DNA of 37,489 nucleotides from Eubacteriaceae bacterium. Lineage in GTDB: Bacteria > Bacillota > Clostridia > Eubacteriales > Eubacteriaceae. This document shows, piece by piece, positions 1 to 7,863 of the stretch (position 1 is its first letter; every line of letters begins with the position of its first letter). The stretch covers positions 1-37,489 of the forward strand of contig JAFRBB010000040.1 in the NCBI GenBank assembly GCA_017405085.1. Direction: 5' to 3'. The translations under genes and the position numbers were made by a program. The notes under the pieces are model-generated. The model ran no database searches. It was not told the DNA's origin and saw nothing but the letters and a program-made list of their open reading frames with translations.

Positions 1-193
1 CAGGATCGGTGTGCTTGCGCCATTTGGCAGTGTCATCGGTTTTAAACGAACGGTGGACCAGGTCTTCAAAGCCGATCTTATGGGCGAATTCTTTCACCAA
101 CAAGAGTCCGCCATCGGAGGAAAGTTGACCTCCATTAAAATTTAACTTATATTTTTTGTTGCTATTCATCGTTAAAGTGGCTATACTATTCAT
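1..193 (-). CDS. IS1380 family transposase, N-terminal fragment (runs off the window)
   Basis: Read on the minus strand from ATG at 193, the protein begins MNSIATLTMNSNKKYKLNF and continues with GGQLSSDGGLLLVKEF. This matches the GG-x-L-(S/T)-S-D-(G/S)-GLLLL-(R/K)-EF block at the start of IS1380-type DDE transposases. The start at 193 is preferred over the in-frame ATG at 169 because AGAGG stands 6-8 nt ahead of it. About 64 codons are visible. The catalytic DDE residues would be beyond the left edge, so it is not possible to say whether the gene is intact. The fragment points away from the neighbouring pyc gene and is unrelated to it in function. Confidence 0.72.
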   Translation of the reverse strand, partial: MNSIATLTMNSNKKYKLNFNGGQLSSDGGLLLVKEFAHKIGFEDLVHRSFKTDDTAKWRKHTDP

Positions 194-345
194 CAAGAGA
201 CCTCTTTCTTTTGGTGTTTTAGCACTTTTATTTTATCAAAAATTGAGGTCTTTTTCTATTCATCTTTTTGGTGATAGCAATATTGTCTGTTTTTCCCGTG
301 TTTATGAGGAATTTCAATTCCTCATGAATAATCAGGGATAATTGT
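1..345. mobile_element. IS1380-type insertion sequence, one end only
   Basis: The minus strand encodes the N-terminus of an IS1380-family transposase (next entry), and the non-coding part beyond its start runs to about position 345. It contains a perfect 10-bp inverted repeat with a 2-nt loop (304-313 / 316-325). This is followed by CCCTGATTATT read on the minus strand (328-338), which could be the outer terminal repeat. The rest of the element lies off the left edge, so the second terminal repeat and the target-site duplication cannot be checked. The outer boundary is an estimate. Confidence 0.6.
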
Positions 346-572
346 GGACGAAACTTGATAAATCGAGTTTCCAAATTGGATCGTAAGCCCGGCTTCGTGA
401 GAAAAAGACTGACAACGACGGACTTAAAAATCCAAATAGAAATCCGGCTTTGCCGGATTTCTACCTGAATTATTAATCATTCATTATTAATTCGGAAAAG
501 AAATCATCTTTCGTATGTCGATAACGCTACGAGTAAGCTAAATATAGCAAATCAAAAAACAAGGAGGACCTG
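194..572. other. intergenic region between the IS end and pyc
   Basis: No convincing gene. It holds the non-coding end of the IS (to about 345), a stretch without recognisable features, one copy of a 25-nt hairpin (438-462), an AT-rich segment with repeated ATTAAT/CATT words (473-492), and the pyc ribosome binding site AAGGAGGA (561-568). I could not identify a convincing -35/-10 pair for pyc. Confidence 0.6.
438..462 (+). repeat. 25-nt perfect hairpin, copy 1 (identical to 4062-4086)
   Basis: An 11-bp stem (AGAAATCCGGC paired with GCCGGATTTCT) closed by a TTT loop. Exactly the same 25 bases occur downstream of pyc at 4062-4086. There is no proper U-run after this copy, so it is at best a weak terminator. 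It may be a small dispersed palindrome. Confidence 0.75.
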
Positions 573-3500
573 ATGACCCAGCAACCTGTCAATTCAGAAG
601 GTAGAAAAAAATTTAAAAAGATCTTGGTGGCCAATCGCGGCGAAATCGCGATCCGCATTATTCGTGCCTGTCATGAGCTCGGCATTCGCACCGTGGCCAT
701 TTACGCAAAAGAAGACAGAATGTCTCTTTTCCGCGCGAAGGCTGATGAAGCTTACATGATTCAATCCACAGGACCCGTCGCCGCCTATCTGGACATGGAC
801 AAAATCATTGCCCTGGCCCGGGAGAAAAACGTTGACGCCATTCATCCCGGTTACGGATTCCTGTCGGAAAATCCGGTGTTCGCGCGCAAATGCGAAGAAG
901 CCGGCATTGTCTTTATCGGACCGACTCATGAGATGATGAGCGCCATGGGCGACAAGATTCAGTCAAAAATCATGGCGCAAAAGGTTGGCGTTCCGACGAT
1001 TCCCGGTGTGGAAAAACCCATCACATCTGACAAAGAAGCTCTCGATTTCGCGAAAAAAGCGGGCTATCCTATCATCTTAAAGGCGGCGGCAGGTGGCGGC
1101 GGCCGCGGGATGCGCATCGTCCGTGACGAAAAGGAACTCCTAAAAGAATATCACTCCGCTGTCAGTGAAGCGACCAAAGCTTTCGGCGATGGAACGATAT
1201 TTATCGAAAAATATCTTGAAGAGCCTAAACATGTTGAAGTCCAGATCCTGGGCGACAATTACGGCAACATTGTCCATCTTTTTGAACGGGATTGCTCCAT
1301 TCAACGAAGACATCAAAAGGTCATCGAGTTTACACCTTCTCTTTTCCTGTCCGATTTCCAACGAGACAGCATTTGCGTCGATGCCATCACTCTGGCCAAA
1401 TCCGTCAAATACCGCAGTGCCGGCACCATCGAGTTTCTCATTGATAAAAACGGTGATCACTACTTCATCGAAATGAATCCGCGGATTCAGGTGGAACACA
1501 CCGTCACCGAGCTGGTCACCGGCATCGATATCGTCCAAGCGCAAATCCTCATCGCCGAAGGCTATCCCCTCGATTCCGATGAAATCGACATTAAGCGTCA
1601 ATCGGACATCACCACCCGGGGCTACGCCATCCAATGCCGTGTTACCACCGAAAATCCCAAGCTTCACTTCATGCCCGATACCGGTCAAATCGATGTCTAT
1701 CGCTCGGCCAGCGGCCCCGGCATCCGTTTGGACGGCGGCAACGGCTTTACGGGCTCGGTCATCACGCCTTATTATGACAGTCTGTTAGTCAAATGCACGT
1801 CTTTCGGCCGTAGCTTTGAGGACACGAGACGAAAAGCCCTGCGGGCTCTCAAAGAAACCACCATTGATGGCATCGAAACAAACAAAGACTTTTTGATCAA
1901 CGTGCTGCAGCACCCGATCTTTAAGGCCGGGGAATGCACGACCAAGTTTATCGACGAACACGAAGAACTTTTCAATATTTCAGAACAAAACAGTCAGGCC
2001 AACAACATCGTCCGCTATATTGGTAACGTCGTCGTCAATGAAAGCTTTGACGACAAACCCGATTTTAAAGATCCTGTTGTGCCGACCGTACCCGCTCACG
2101 AGCCCTTGTCCGGCACCAAACAAATTCTGGACGCCGAAGGCCCCGAAGGCGTGGTCAAATGGATCAAAGCCCAAAAGAAACTGCTGATCACCGACACCAC
2201 CATGCGCGACGCCCATCAATCCCTTTTGGCGACCCGAGTGCGCACGCGGGATATGCTGCGCGTGGCAGATGCGGCATCCTATTACGGCAGAGATTTATTT
2301 TCCTTTGAAATGTGGGGCGGCGCGACTTTCGACGTGGCCTATAACTTCCTTAAAGAATCACCCTGGACCCGTCTGGACGCTTTAAGAGAGCGCATTCCCA
2401 ACGTGTTGTTCCAAATGCTGCTTCGCGGCGCCAACGCCGTCGGCTATAAAAACTATCCCGATAACGTCATTCGGGAATTTGTCAAACAAAGCGCGGCGTC
2501 GGGCATTGATGTCTTCCGGATCTTTGACTCCCTCAACTGGATGGACGGCATGAAAGTCGCCATCGAGGAAGTTCTCAAAACCGGCAAAATCTGTGAAGTG
2601 GCCATGTGCTACACCGGGGATATTCTCGATACATCAAAAACAAAATATAATCTCGACTATTACATCAAGATGGCCCATGAAATCGAAAAGACCGGCGCGC
2701 ACATTTTGGCCATCAAAGACATGTCCGCCTTGTGTAAACCCGTCGCGGCCAGAAATCTCATCCGCGCGCTTAAAGATGAAGTGGATATGCCGGTTCATTT
2801 CCACACCCATGATACCACAGCCAACGGCGTGGCGGCCAACATCATGGCGGCCATCGGCGACGTTGACATTGTTGACGCGGCTCTCGGCGCCATGAGTGGG
2901 CTGACCTCTCAGGCCAACATGAACGCCATCGTCGCGGCCTTGGCCCACAGCAGTCACGACACCGGAATCGACGAGAAAGAGCTTCGCCTGTTGTCGGATT
3001 ATTGGGCGGACGTGCGTCCCGTCTACCGCAAATTTGAATCCGGCCTTCAAACGGGGAGCACCGAAATTTACGATCTCGAAATTCCCGGCGGTCAATATTC
3101 CAACCTCAAAGGCCAGGTGGACAGCTTTGGGCTCGGCCACAAATTTGACGAAGTCAAACAGATGTATCGCGAAGCCAACCTGCTCTTAGGTGACATCGTA
3201 AAGGTTACACCGTCTTCCAAGGTTGTCGGCGATTTGGCCATCTTCATGGTCCAAAACGGCCTGACCCCCGAAAACATCTACGACAAAGGCAAGGATTTGG
3301 CCTTCCCGGGCTCTGTGGTTGATTTCTTCAAAGGCATGATCGGCCAGCCTGCCGGCGGCTTTAACAAAAAGCTTCAAAAAATGATCCTTAAAGGGGCCAA
3401 ACCCATCACGGTGCGGCCGGGATCTCTCCTGCCGCCTGAGGACTTTGACGCCATACGCGCCGATTACAAAAAAGAATTTGATATCGACCTCGATGATCGT

Positions 3501-4031
3501 CAGGTGATTTCCGCCGCGATGTATCCCAAGGTCTATCACGATTACAATGCCTTCAAGCGCGACTATGGCAATTTCACCCGTATGGAAAGCCACGCCTTTT
3601 TCTACGGCCTGACTCCCGGTGAAACCACCGAGGTGGAAGTGGAAGACGGCAAACGCTACATCATCCGTCTGGTGCGGGTGGACGAACCCGATGAAAACGG
3701 CATGCGGGACGTCACCTTTGAAATCGACGGCTTCCGTCGGGTCATTTCCGTGGAAGACAAGCAGTCTCTCTCATCCCAGTCCAAAAACACCATGCTCAAA
3801 GCCGATCCCAACAATCCCAAGGAAATCGGCTCACCGATTCCCGGCACCGTCATCAAAGTTCTTGTCAATGAGGGTGACAATGTGAAGGTCAATGAAGCGT
3901 TGGTCGTGGTGGAAGCCATGAAGATGGAAACAGAAATTGTCGCGACAGTCGCAGGCAAAGTTAAAACCGTTTATGTCAGTGAAGGACAAAAGGTTGAATC
4001 GGGAGAACTTATCCTGAGATTTGAAGATTAA
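573..4031 (+). CDS. pyc: pyruvate carboxylase
   Basis: Biotin-dependent carboxylation of pyruvate to oxaloacetate using ATP and bicarbonate; cytosolic and anaplerotic. At 1152 residues it has the normal length of the single-chain enzyme. The order is biotin carboxylase (about 1-460, ATP-grasp loop GGGGRGMR near 175, then FERDCSIQRRHQK and EMNPRIQVEH), carboxyltransferase (from about 540, DTTMRDAHQSLLATRVRT, FRIFDSLNW, HFHTHDTTANG), the PYC/OADA conserved domain, and a C-terminal biotinyl domain with EAMKMET, whose biotinylated lysine is about residue 1117. The ATG is set by AAGGAGGA 4 nt upstream. It is monocistronic in this view and flanked by two copies of one hairpin. A separate oxaloacetate decarboxylase alpha chain is excluded by the N-terminal biotin carboxylase half. 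Confidence 0.97.
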   Translation: MTQQPVNSEGRKKFKKILVANRGEIAIRIIRACHELGIRTVAIYAKEDRMSLFRAKADEAYMIQSTGPVAAYLDMDKIIALAREKNVDAIHPGYGFLSENPVFARKCEEAGIVFIGPTHEMMSAMGDKIQSKIMAQKVGVPTIPGVEKPITSDKEALDFAKKAGYPIILKAAAGGGGRGMRIVRDEKELLKEYHSAVSEATKAFGDGTIFIEKYLEEPKHVEVQILGDNYGNIVHLFERDCSIQRRHQKVIEFTPSLFLSDFQRDSICVDAITLAKSVKYRSAGTIEFLIDKNGDHYFIEMNPRIQVEHTVTELVTGIDIVQAQILIAEGYPLDSDEIDIKRQSDITTRGYAIQCRVTTENPKLHFMPDTGQIDVYRSASGPGIRLDGGNGFTGSVITPYYDSLLVKCTSFGRSFEDTRRKALRALKETTIDGIETNKDFLINVLQHPIFKAGECTTKFIDEHEELFNISEQNSQANNIVRYIGNVVVNESFDDKPDFKDPVVPTVPAHEPLSGTKQILDAEGPEGVVKWIKAQKKLLITDTTMRDAHQSLLATRVRTRDMLRVADAASYYGRDLFSFEMWGGATFDVAYNFLKESPWTRLDALRERIPNVLFQMLLRGANAVGYKNYPDNVIREFVKQSAASGIDVFRIFDSLNWMDGMKVAIEEVLKTGKICEVAMCYTGDILDTSKTKYNLDYYIKMAHEIEKTGAHILAIKDMSALCKPVAARNLIRALKDEVDMPVHFHTHDTTANGVAANIMAAIGDVDIVDAALGAMSGLTSQANMNAIVAALAHSSHDTGIDEKELRLLSDYWADVRPVYRKFESGLQTGSTEIYDLEIPGGQYSNLKGQVDSFGLGHKFDEVKQMYREANLLLGDIVKVTPSSKVVGDLAIFMVQNGLTPENIYDKGKDLAFPGSVVDFFKGMIGQPAGGFNKKLQKMILKGAKPITVRPGSLLPPEDFDAIRADYKKEFDIDLDDRQVISAAMYPKVYHDYNAFKRDYGNFTRMESHAFFYGLTPGETTEVEVEDGKRYIIRLVRVDEPDENGMRDVTFEIDGFRRVISVEDKQSLSSQSKNTMLKADPNNPKEIGSPIPGTVIKVLVNEGDNVKVNEALVVVEAMKMETEIVATVAGKVKTVYVSEGQKVESGELILRFED

Positions 4032-4445
4032 TCATCGTTTATCAAAGTGAATCCTGTGCATAGAAATCCGGCTTTGCCGGATTTCTTAAATTGAACAGCA
4101 GGGCGCAAAACTGAACGGAATGAATGCGTCAAAAAAGCTAAAAAAACAATAAAAGTAAAATCAAACTCGCGATCTGGCTTGCAGGATTTCATCCGCAAGC
4201 ATTTGTCAATGCTTATTAATAATCGTTAAAAAACGTGTCCTGCATCACGATAATATGACGTGACGAAAACCGGGTGCGGTTCATCTTGGGCTTTGTCACA
4301 ATTCTGTAAATAATTATAAACATTTGGCAATGTGCGGTGTCAAAGGGCTTTCTCTGCGTTATAATAGGAAACAAACGATGATGGCTTCGCGCTCCCGCAT
4401 TGGGATGGGATGACGAGGCCAAATTACTGGGGACAGGTCACAATT
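4032..4445 (+). other. intergenic region before cdaA, with probable promoter
   Basis: No gene is supported; a 68-codon minus-strand frame here has no family features. The region holds the hairpin at 4062-4086 and a clear -10 box TATAAT at 4360-4365. The -35 is poor (GTGTCA or TGTCAA, 16-17 nt upstream). Transcription would start near 4372, about 75 nt ahead of the cdaA ATG. Confidence 0.45.
4062..4086 (+). terminator. 25-nt hairpin copy 2, possible pyc terminator
   Basis: Identical to 438-462: 11-bp stem, TTT loop. It lies 30 nt after the pyc stop. The following bases (TAAATTG) are only weakly U-rich, so termination efficiency is uncertain. The same element occurring on both sides of the gene is the odd feature. 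Confidence 0.5.
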
Positions 4446-5294
4446 ATGGAAGGAATGATCAATTATTTACAATCGCGAATGAGTTTCGGTTCGTTCATTG
4501 AAATTGCCATCATAGCCTATTTGATTTATACGCTCTTGCATTGGATTCACGGATCCCAAGCCGAACAGGTTATCAAGGGCTTAATTGTGGTGCTCGTGCT
4601 CATTCCGGTCTGTTCATGGTTGCGCTTTACCACGCTTTCATACCTGCTCAACAGCCTGTTTACCTGGGGGATTATCATCTTTTTTGTCGTGTTCCAACCG
4701 GAAATGCGCTCGGCCCTGCAGCAACTCGGCAACAATCGCCTGTTTAAACGCTTTATCCGAGACAACGACAGCAAAGCCATGGACAAAGGCTTTGAGGCCA
4801 TTGGAGATGCGGTCTCCCATTTGTCCGAGGCCAAAATCGGCGCGCTCATCGTCTGTGAGACCAATACGGGTCTCAAGGACATCGCTGCCTCCGGCGTCAC
4901 TTTAAACGCCGATATTACCGCGGATTTGCTGGAAAATATTTTTACGCCCAACAGACCGCTTCATGACGGCGCGGTGATTTTAAATCCCCGATCCGGGAAA
5001 ATTATTGCGGCCGGCTGTCTGCTGCCCCTGACCAACAGGCATAATCTCGACACAACGCTGGGCACGAGGCATCGCTCGGCCATCGGTATTTCCGAACAAA
5101 GCGATGCGCTGACCATCGTCGTCTCTGAAGAGACCGGATCGGTCTCCTATACCGAGGGGGGAGAAATCATCAGACATGTCCCCGTCGCACAGCTCATTGA
5201 CCACCTTAAGACCCATTACAATGACGCGAGCAACACCGCCGAAAATGCGGATAAACCGCGTATGCTTAACATGAGAGGTGACGGCCGTGAATAA
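4446..5294 (+). CDS. cdaA: membrane diadenylate cyclase CdaA
   Basis: Makes cyclic di-AMP from two ATP, a messenger controlling potassium and osmolyte balance and cell-wall homeostasis in Gram-positive bacteria. Three N-terminal membrane segments (about 16-34, 42-60, 68-86) precede the DAC domain. The domain shows both catalytic signatures: DGA at 174-176 (in LHDGAVILNP) and RHR at 208-210 (in GTRHRSAIG). At 282 residues it is close to the usual 270-280. The ATG at 4446 fits the family N-terminus; ATGs at 4410 and 4455 are possible, and the latter has GGAAGGA directly abutting it. The gene overlaps cdaR by 8 nt, the standard pairing. The glmM gene that often follows is missing here. Confidence 0.94.
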   Translation: MEGMINYLQSRMSFGSFIEIAIIAYLIYTLLHWIHGSQAEQVIKGLIVVLVLIPVCSWLRFTTLSYLLNSLFTWGIIIFFVVFQPEMRSALQQLGNNRLFKRFIRDNDSKAMDKGFEAIGDAVSHLSEAKIGALIVCETNTGLKDIAASGVTLNADITADLLENIFTPNRPLHDGAVILNPRSGKIIAAGCLLPLTNRHNLDTTLGTRHRSAIGISEQSDALTIVVSEETGSVSYTEGGEIIRHVPVAQLIDHLKTHYNDASNTAENADKPRMLNMRGDGRE

Positions 5295-6501
5295 ACGAAA
5301 ATTGACACTGAATAACGGGGTGCTCATCATGATTTCCGTCGCCCTCGCTTTCTTGTTATGGATTTATGTTAACGGCAGCCAGATCGATATGCTCAGCCAG
5401 GATATCAACAACATTCCCGTTGCGCTAACGGGTCAGGATGCCCTAGCTGAAAAGGGACTCACGATTAATTCCGATGTGAAATACTACGTCAATTTAAGAC
5501 TCAAAGGGCAGCAGACCAAACTGGCAAGCGTTGACGCTTCATCCATCAAAGCCGAAGTTGATATGAAAGGGGCGCGGACGGCGGGTACTTTTCAACCCGA
5601 GGTGACCATTACCGGTGTTCCCAACAATGTCATTATTGATGAAATAAAACCCGAAGCCTTGTCCATCGAAGTTTACGAAATCAGCAAAAAAGATCAAACG
5701 GTTAACGTGATTACCAGCGGTAAGCCGGCGGAGGGTCTCAAAGTAATCGCCACCAAGGCAACGGAAACCGTCCGTCTTGAAGGTGATAATAAAAATCTGG
5801 CAAAAGTCACGGATGTCACCGCGACGGTGGATGTCCAGGATATGGCTCAGGATTCGGTACGTTTCGCGAGTGTCACAGCCACCGATAAAAACGGAGATGT
5901 CGTCTCCGGCGTGACCTGTAATCCCGCCGTGGTCGAAACGGAGATTACCCTCGGCGTCACCAAAAAAGTCGAACTAAACGCGCCTAAAACAAAGGGTGAA
6001 CTCAGCAGCGGATATAAAATCACCGATATTAAGTGTGAGCCGTCATCGGTGCAAATCGGCGGAAAAGCGGATGTTCTTGCTGGGATTAATCATTTGGACG
6101 TGGAGTCCGTTTCCGTTGAGGGGGCAGTGGCCAATGTAACTGAAAGCTCAAGGGTTATTTTGCCCTCCGGGGTGATGATCACCGACGGCAACAACGAAGT
6201 GAAGGTGACGGTATCGGTTTCACAGATTATTGAGAAAAGCTTTAATATCGATACCATCGAAAACAAAAACTTAAGCGGTGATCTTCAAGTTCAAAAGATT
6301 TCCGAATCCACCGTCAATGTCAAAATCGAAGGTCTGGCGGAGGAAATGAATAATCTGAGTCCATCGGATATCGAAGTCTATTTGGATTTGTCCGGTAAAA
6401 AAGAAGGTGTGCATACCGTCCCCATAACGGTCAAAACCAACAAAGGAAAAGTGACGTCTGTCTCGCCGAGCAAATTGAAAATCGAACTGACAAAGAAATA
6501 A
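5287..6501 (+). CDS. cdaR: YbbR-domain regulator of CdaA (CdaR)
   Basis: Extracytoplasmic partner that modulates the diadenylate cyclase encoded just upstream. A single N-terminal membrane anchor (around residues 13-30, GVLIMISVALAFLLWIYV) is followed by about 370 residues of beta-rich sequence containing several YbbR repeats, recognisable by recurring blocks such as (S/T)V-x-(V/I)-x(4,5)-A-x-L and P-x(2)-V-x-I/V. The length of 404 residues suits an anchor plus four YbbR domains. GTG at 5287 is chosen because GAGAGGTG (5273-5280) stands 6 nt ahead; GTG at 5278 lies inside that site. The gene starts inside the end of cdaA, indicating translational coupling. A strong terminator follows. Confidence 0.88.
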   Translation: MNKRKLTLNNGVLIMISVALAFLLWIYVNGSQIDMLSQDINNIPVALTGQDALAEKGLTINSDVKYYVNLRLKGQQTKLASVDASSIKAEVDMKGARTAGTFQPEVTITGVPNNVIIDEIKPEALSIEVYEISKKDQTVNVITSGKPAEGLKVIATKATETVRLEGDNKNLAKVTDVTATVDVQDMAQDSVRFASVTATDKNGDVVSGVTCNPAVVETEITLGVTKKVELNAPKTKGELSSGYKITDIKCEPSSVQIGGKADVLAGINHLDVESVSVEGAVANVTESSRVILPSGVMITDGNNEVKVTVSVSQIIEKSFNIDTIENKNLSGDLQVQKISESTVNVKIEGLAEEMNNLSPSDIEVYLDLSGKKEGVHTVPITVKTNKGKVTSVSPSKLKIELTKK

Positions 6502-6515
6502 TGCGCGTTGTTCAT

Positions 6516-6544
6516 AAAAATCGGGTTAAACGCCCGATTTTTTT
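6516..6544 (+). terminator. rho-independent terminator of cdaA-cdaR
   Basis: AAAAATCGGG (6516-6525) pairs with CCCGATTTTT (6533-6542) around a 7-nt loop and merges into a run of seven Ts. It sits 15 nt after the cdaR stop. Confidence 0.9.
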
Positions 6545-6577
6545 CATGATTGGTTGATGTAAACACGTTTTCAAAGA

Positions 6578-6606
6578 TTGCAAAATTTTGTTCTGACCAT
6601 TATAAT
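6578..6606 (+). promoter_or_regulatory. sigma-A type promoter of serC
   Basis: The -35 TTGCAA (6578-6583), a 17-nt spacer and a perfect -10 TATAAT (6601-6606). The predicted start near 6613 gives a leader of about 30 nt ending in GGAGG (6633-6637). Confidence 0.85.
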
Positions 6607-6644
6607 TAATATCTGTATTTTAATATTAAATTGGAGGAAATATT

Positions 6645-7730
6645 GTGGAAAGAGTATTTAATTTTTCCGCCGGTCCCTCTGCTTTGCCGGTGGAAGTCCT
6701 TGAACAAGCCGCGTCTGAAATGACGTGCTACGGCAATTCGGGGATGTCCGTCATGGAAATGAGTCATCGTTCGGCTGATTTTACCGCGATTTTGGCTCAC
6801 ACCAAGGACACCTTAAGGGAACTCATGAACATTCCCGATGATTATGACATCCTGTTTTTGCAAGGCGGCGCATCGACGCAATTCGCCATGGTGCCCTTAA
6901 ACCTGATGGCTGATCACGGCCGTGCCGATTTTATCATCACCGGCAATTGGGCCAAAAAGGCTTATCAGGAAGCGAGACGCTTCGGAGACGCTTCGGTTGT
7001 AGCCTCTTCGGAAGACGAAACCTTCTCGTACATTCCCGCTTTCGATGCGTCGATGGTGCGCAGCGATATCGATTATCTGCACATTTGCGTCAACAATACC
7101 ATTTACGGGACTCGTTTTAAACCGGACGCTCTGCCGCAGGTAGACGGCGTGCCGTTGGTTGGCGATATGTCGTCAAATATTCTTTCGGAAGTCTATCCCG
7201 TCGATCAATTCGGCCTTATTTATGCCGGCGCTCAAAAAAATATGGGGCCCGCCGGAGTCTGCGTGGTCATTATCCGCAAGGATCTCATCGGCAAAGCCGC
7301 CGAAACCGTACCGGTAATGCTCAACTACAAAACCCATGCGGACAAAGATTCATGCTACAACACCCCGCCATGCTATGCCATCTATATTTGCGGTCTGGTT
7401 TACGATTGGGTCAAAGCCCAAGGCGGTGTCGCGGCGATGGAAGCGATCAACAAAGAAAAAGCGGCCAAACTTTATGATTACCTTGACAACAGCAAGCTTT
7501 TCAAAGGCACCGTTCGTCCCGAAGACCGTTCGCTGATGAACGTACCCTTCGTCACGGGAGATGCCGATTTGGACGCGGCCTTTGTCAAGGAAGCGAAGGC
7601 CAAAGGCCTTGCCAACTTAAAAGGGCACCGCAGTGTCGGCGGCATGCGCGCGTCGATCTACAACGCCATGCCGATGGAAGGCATTGATGCCCTCATCGCT
7701 TTCATGAAAGATTTCGAATTAAAACACTAA
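6645..7730 (+). CDS. serC: phosphoserine aminotransferase
   Basis: PLP-dependent transamination of 3-phosphohydroxypyruvate with glutamate, second step of serine synthesis; cytosolic. The 361 residues match the family. N-terminal VFNFSAGPSALP is the SerC hallmark. LFLQGGAS lies in the cofactor/substrate region, and the Schiff-base lysine is about residue 198 in GAQKNMGPAG. The C-terminal GHRSVGGMRASIYNAM contains the family's substrate-binding arginine. GTG start with GGAGG 7 nt upstream and its own promoter. serA lies 133 nt downstream, so the first two enzymes of the route are adjacent; serB is not in the window. Confidence 0.96.
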   Translation: MERVFNFSAGPSALPVEVLEQAASEMTCYGNSGMSVMEMSHRSADFTAILAHTKDTLRELMNIPDDYDILFLQGGASTQFAMVPLNLMADHGRADFIITGNWAKKAYQEARRFGDASVVASSEDETFSYIPAFDASMVRSDIDYLHICVNNTIYGTRFKPDALPQVDGVPLVGDMSSNILSEVYPVDQFGLIYAGAQKNMGPAGVCVVIIRKDLIGKAAETVPVMLNYKTHADKDSCYNTPPCYAIYICGLVYDWVKAQGGVAAMEAINKEKAAKLYDYLDNSKLFKGTVRPEDRSLMNVPFVTGDADLDAAFVKEAKAKGLANLKGHRSVGGMRASIYNAMPMEGIDALIAFMKDFELKH

Positions 7731-7737
7731 ATATAAT

Positions 7738-7782
7738 GTCAATCCGGTTTGACCGAATTGACAAGGTCCGATCATATCGGAC
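7738..7782 (+). promoter_or_regulatory. two tandem hairpins between serC and serA
   Basis: First hairpin 7738-7762 (11-bp stem with one mismatch, loop TTG). Second hairpin: GTCCGAT (7766-7772) paired with ATCGGAC (7776-7782), loop CAT. The second is followed by an A-run, not a T-run, so it is not a plus-strand terminator. They could attenuate, process or protect the serC-serA message. No known riboswitch motif is seen. Confidence 0.4.
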
Positions 7783-7863
7783 AAAAAATAACTGCGCATG
7801 GTCAGAGGCCGGGGTGTAACGAAGTGGGCCGGATCTGCCATGGCTTTTACGAAAGGTATATCT

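Noticed and set aside
156..341. 61-codon hydrophobic frame at the left edge
   Set aside because: It is antisense to the transposase start and the IS end; its hydrophobicity comes from T-rich DNA.
1140..1688. 182-codon minus-strand frame inside pyc
   Set aside because: Shadow of the biotin carboxylase coding sequence; no ribosome binding site or family features.
4216..4422. 68-codon minus-strand frame between pyc and cdaA
   Set aside because: No recognisable protein; it overlaps the likely cdaA promoter.
7731..7863. A riboswitch ahead of serA
   Set aside because: The two hairpins lack known ligand-binding motifs and a terminator, so only a generic regulatory note is given.
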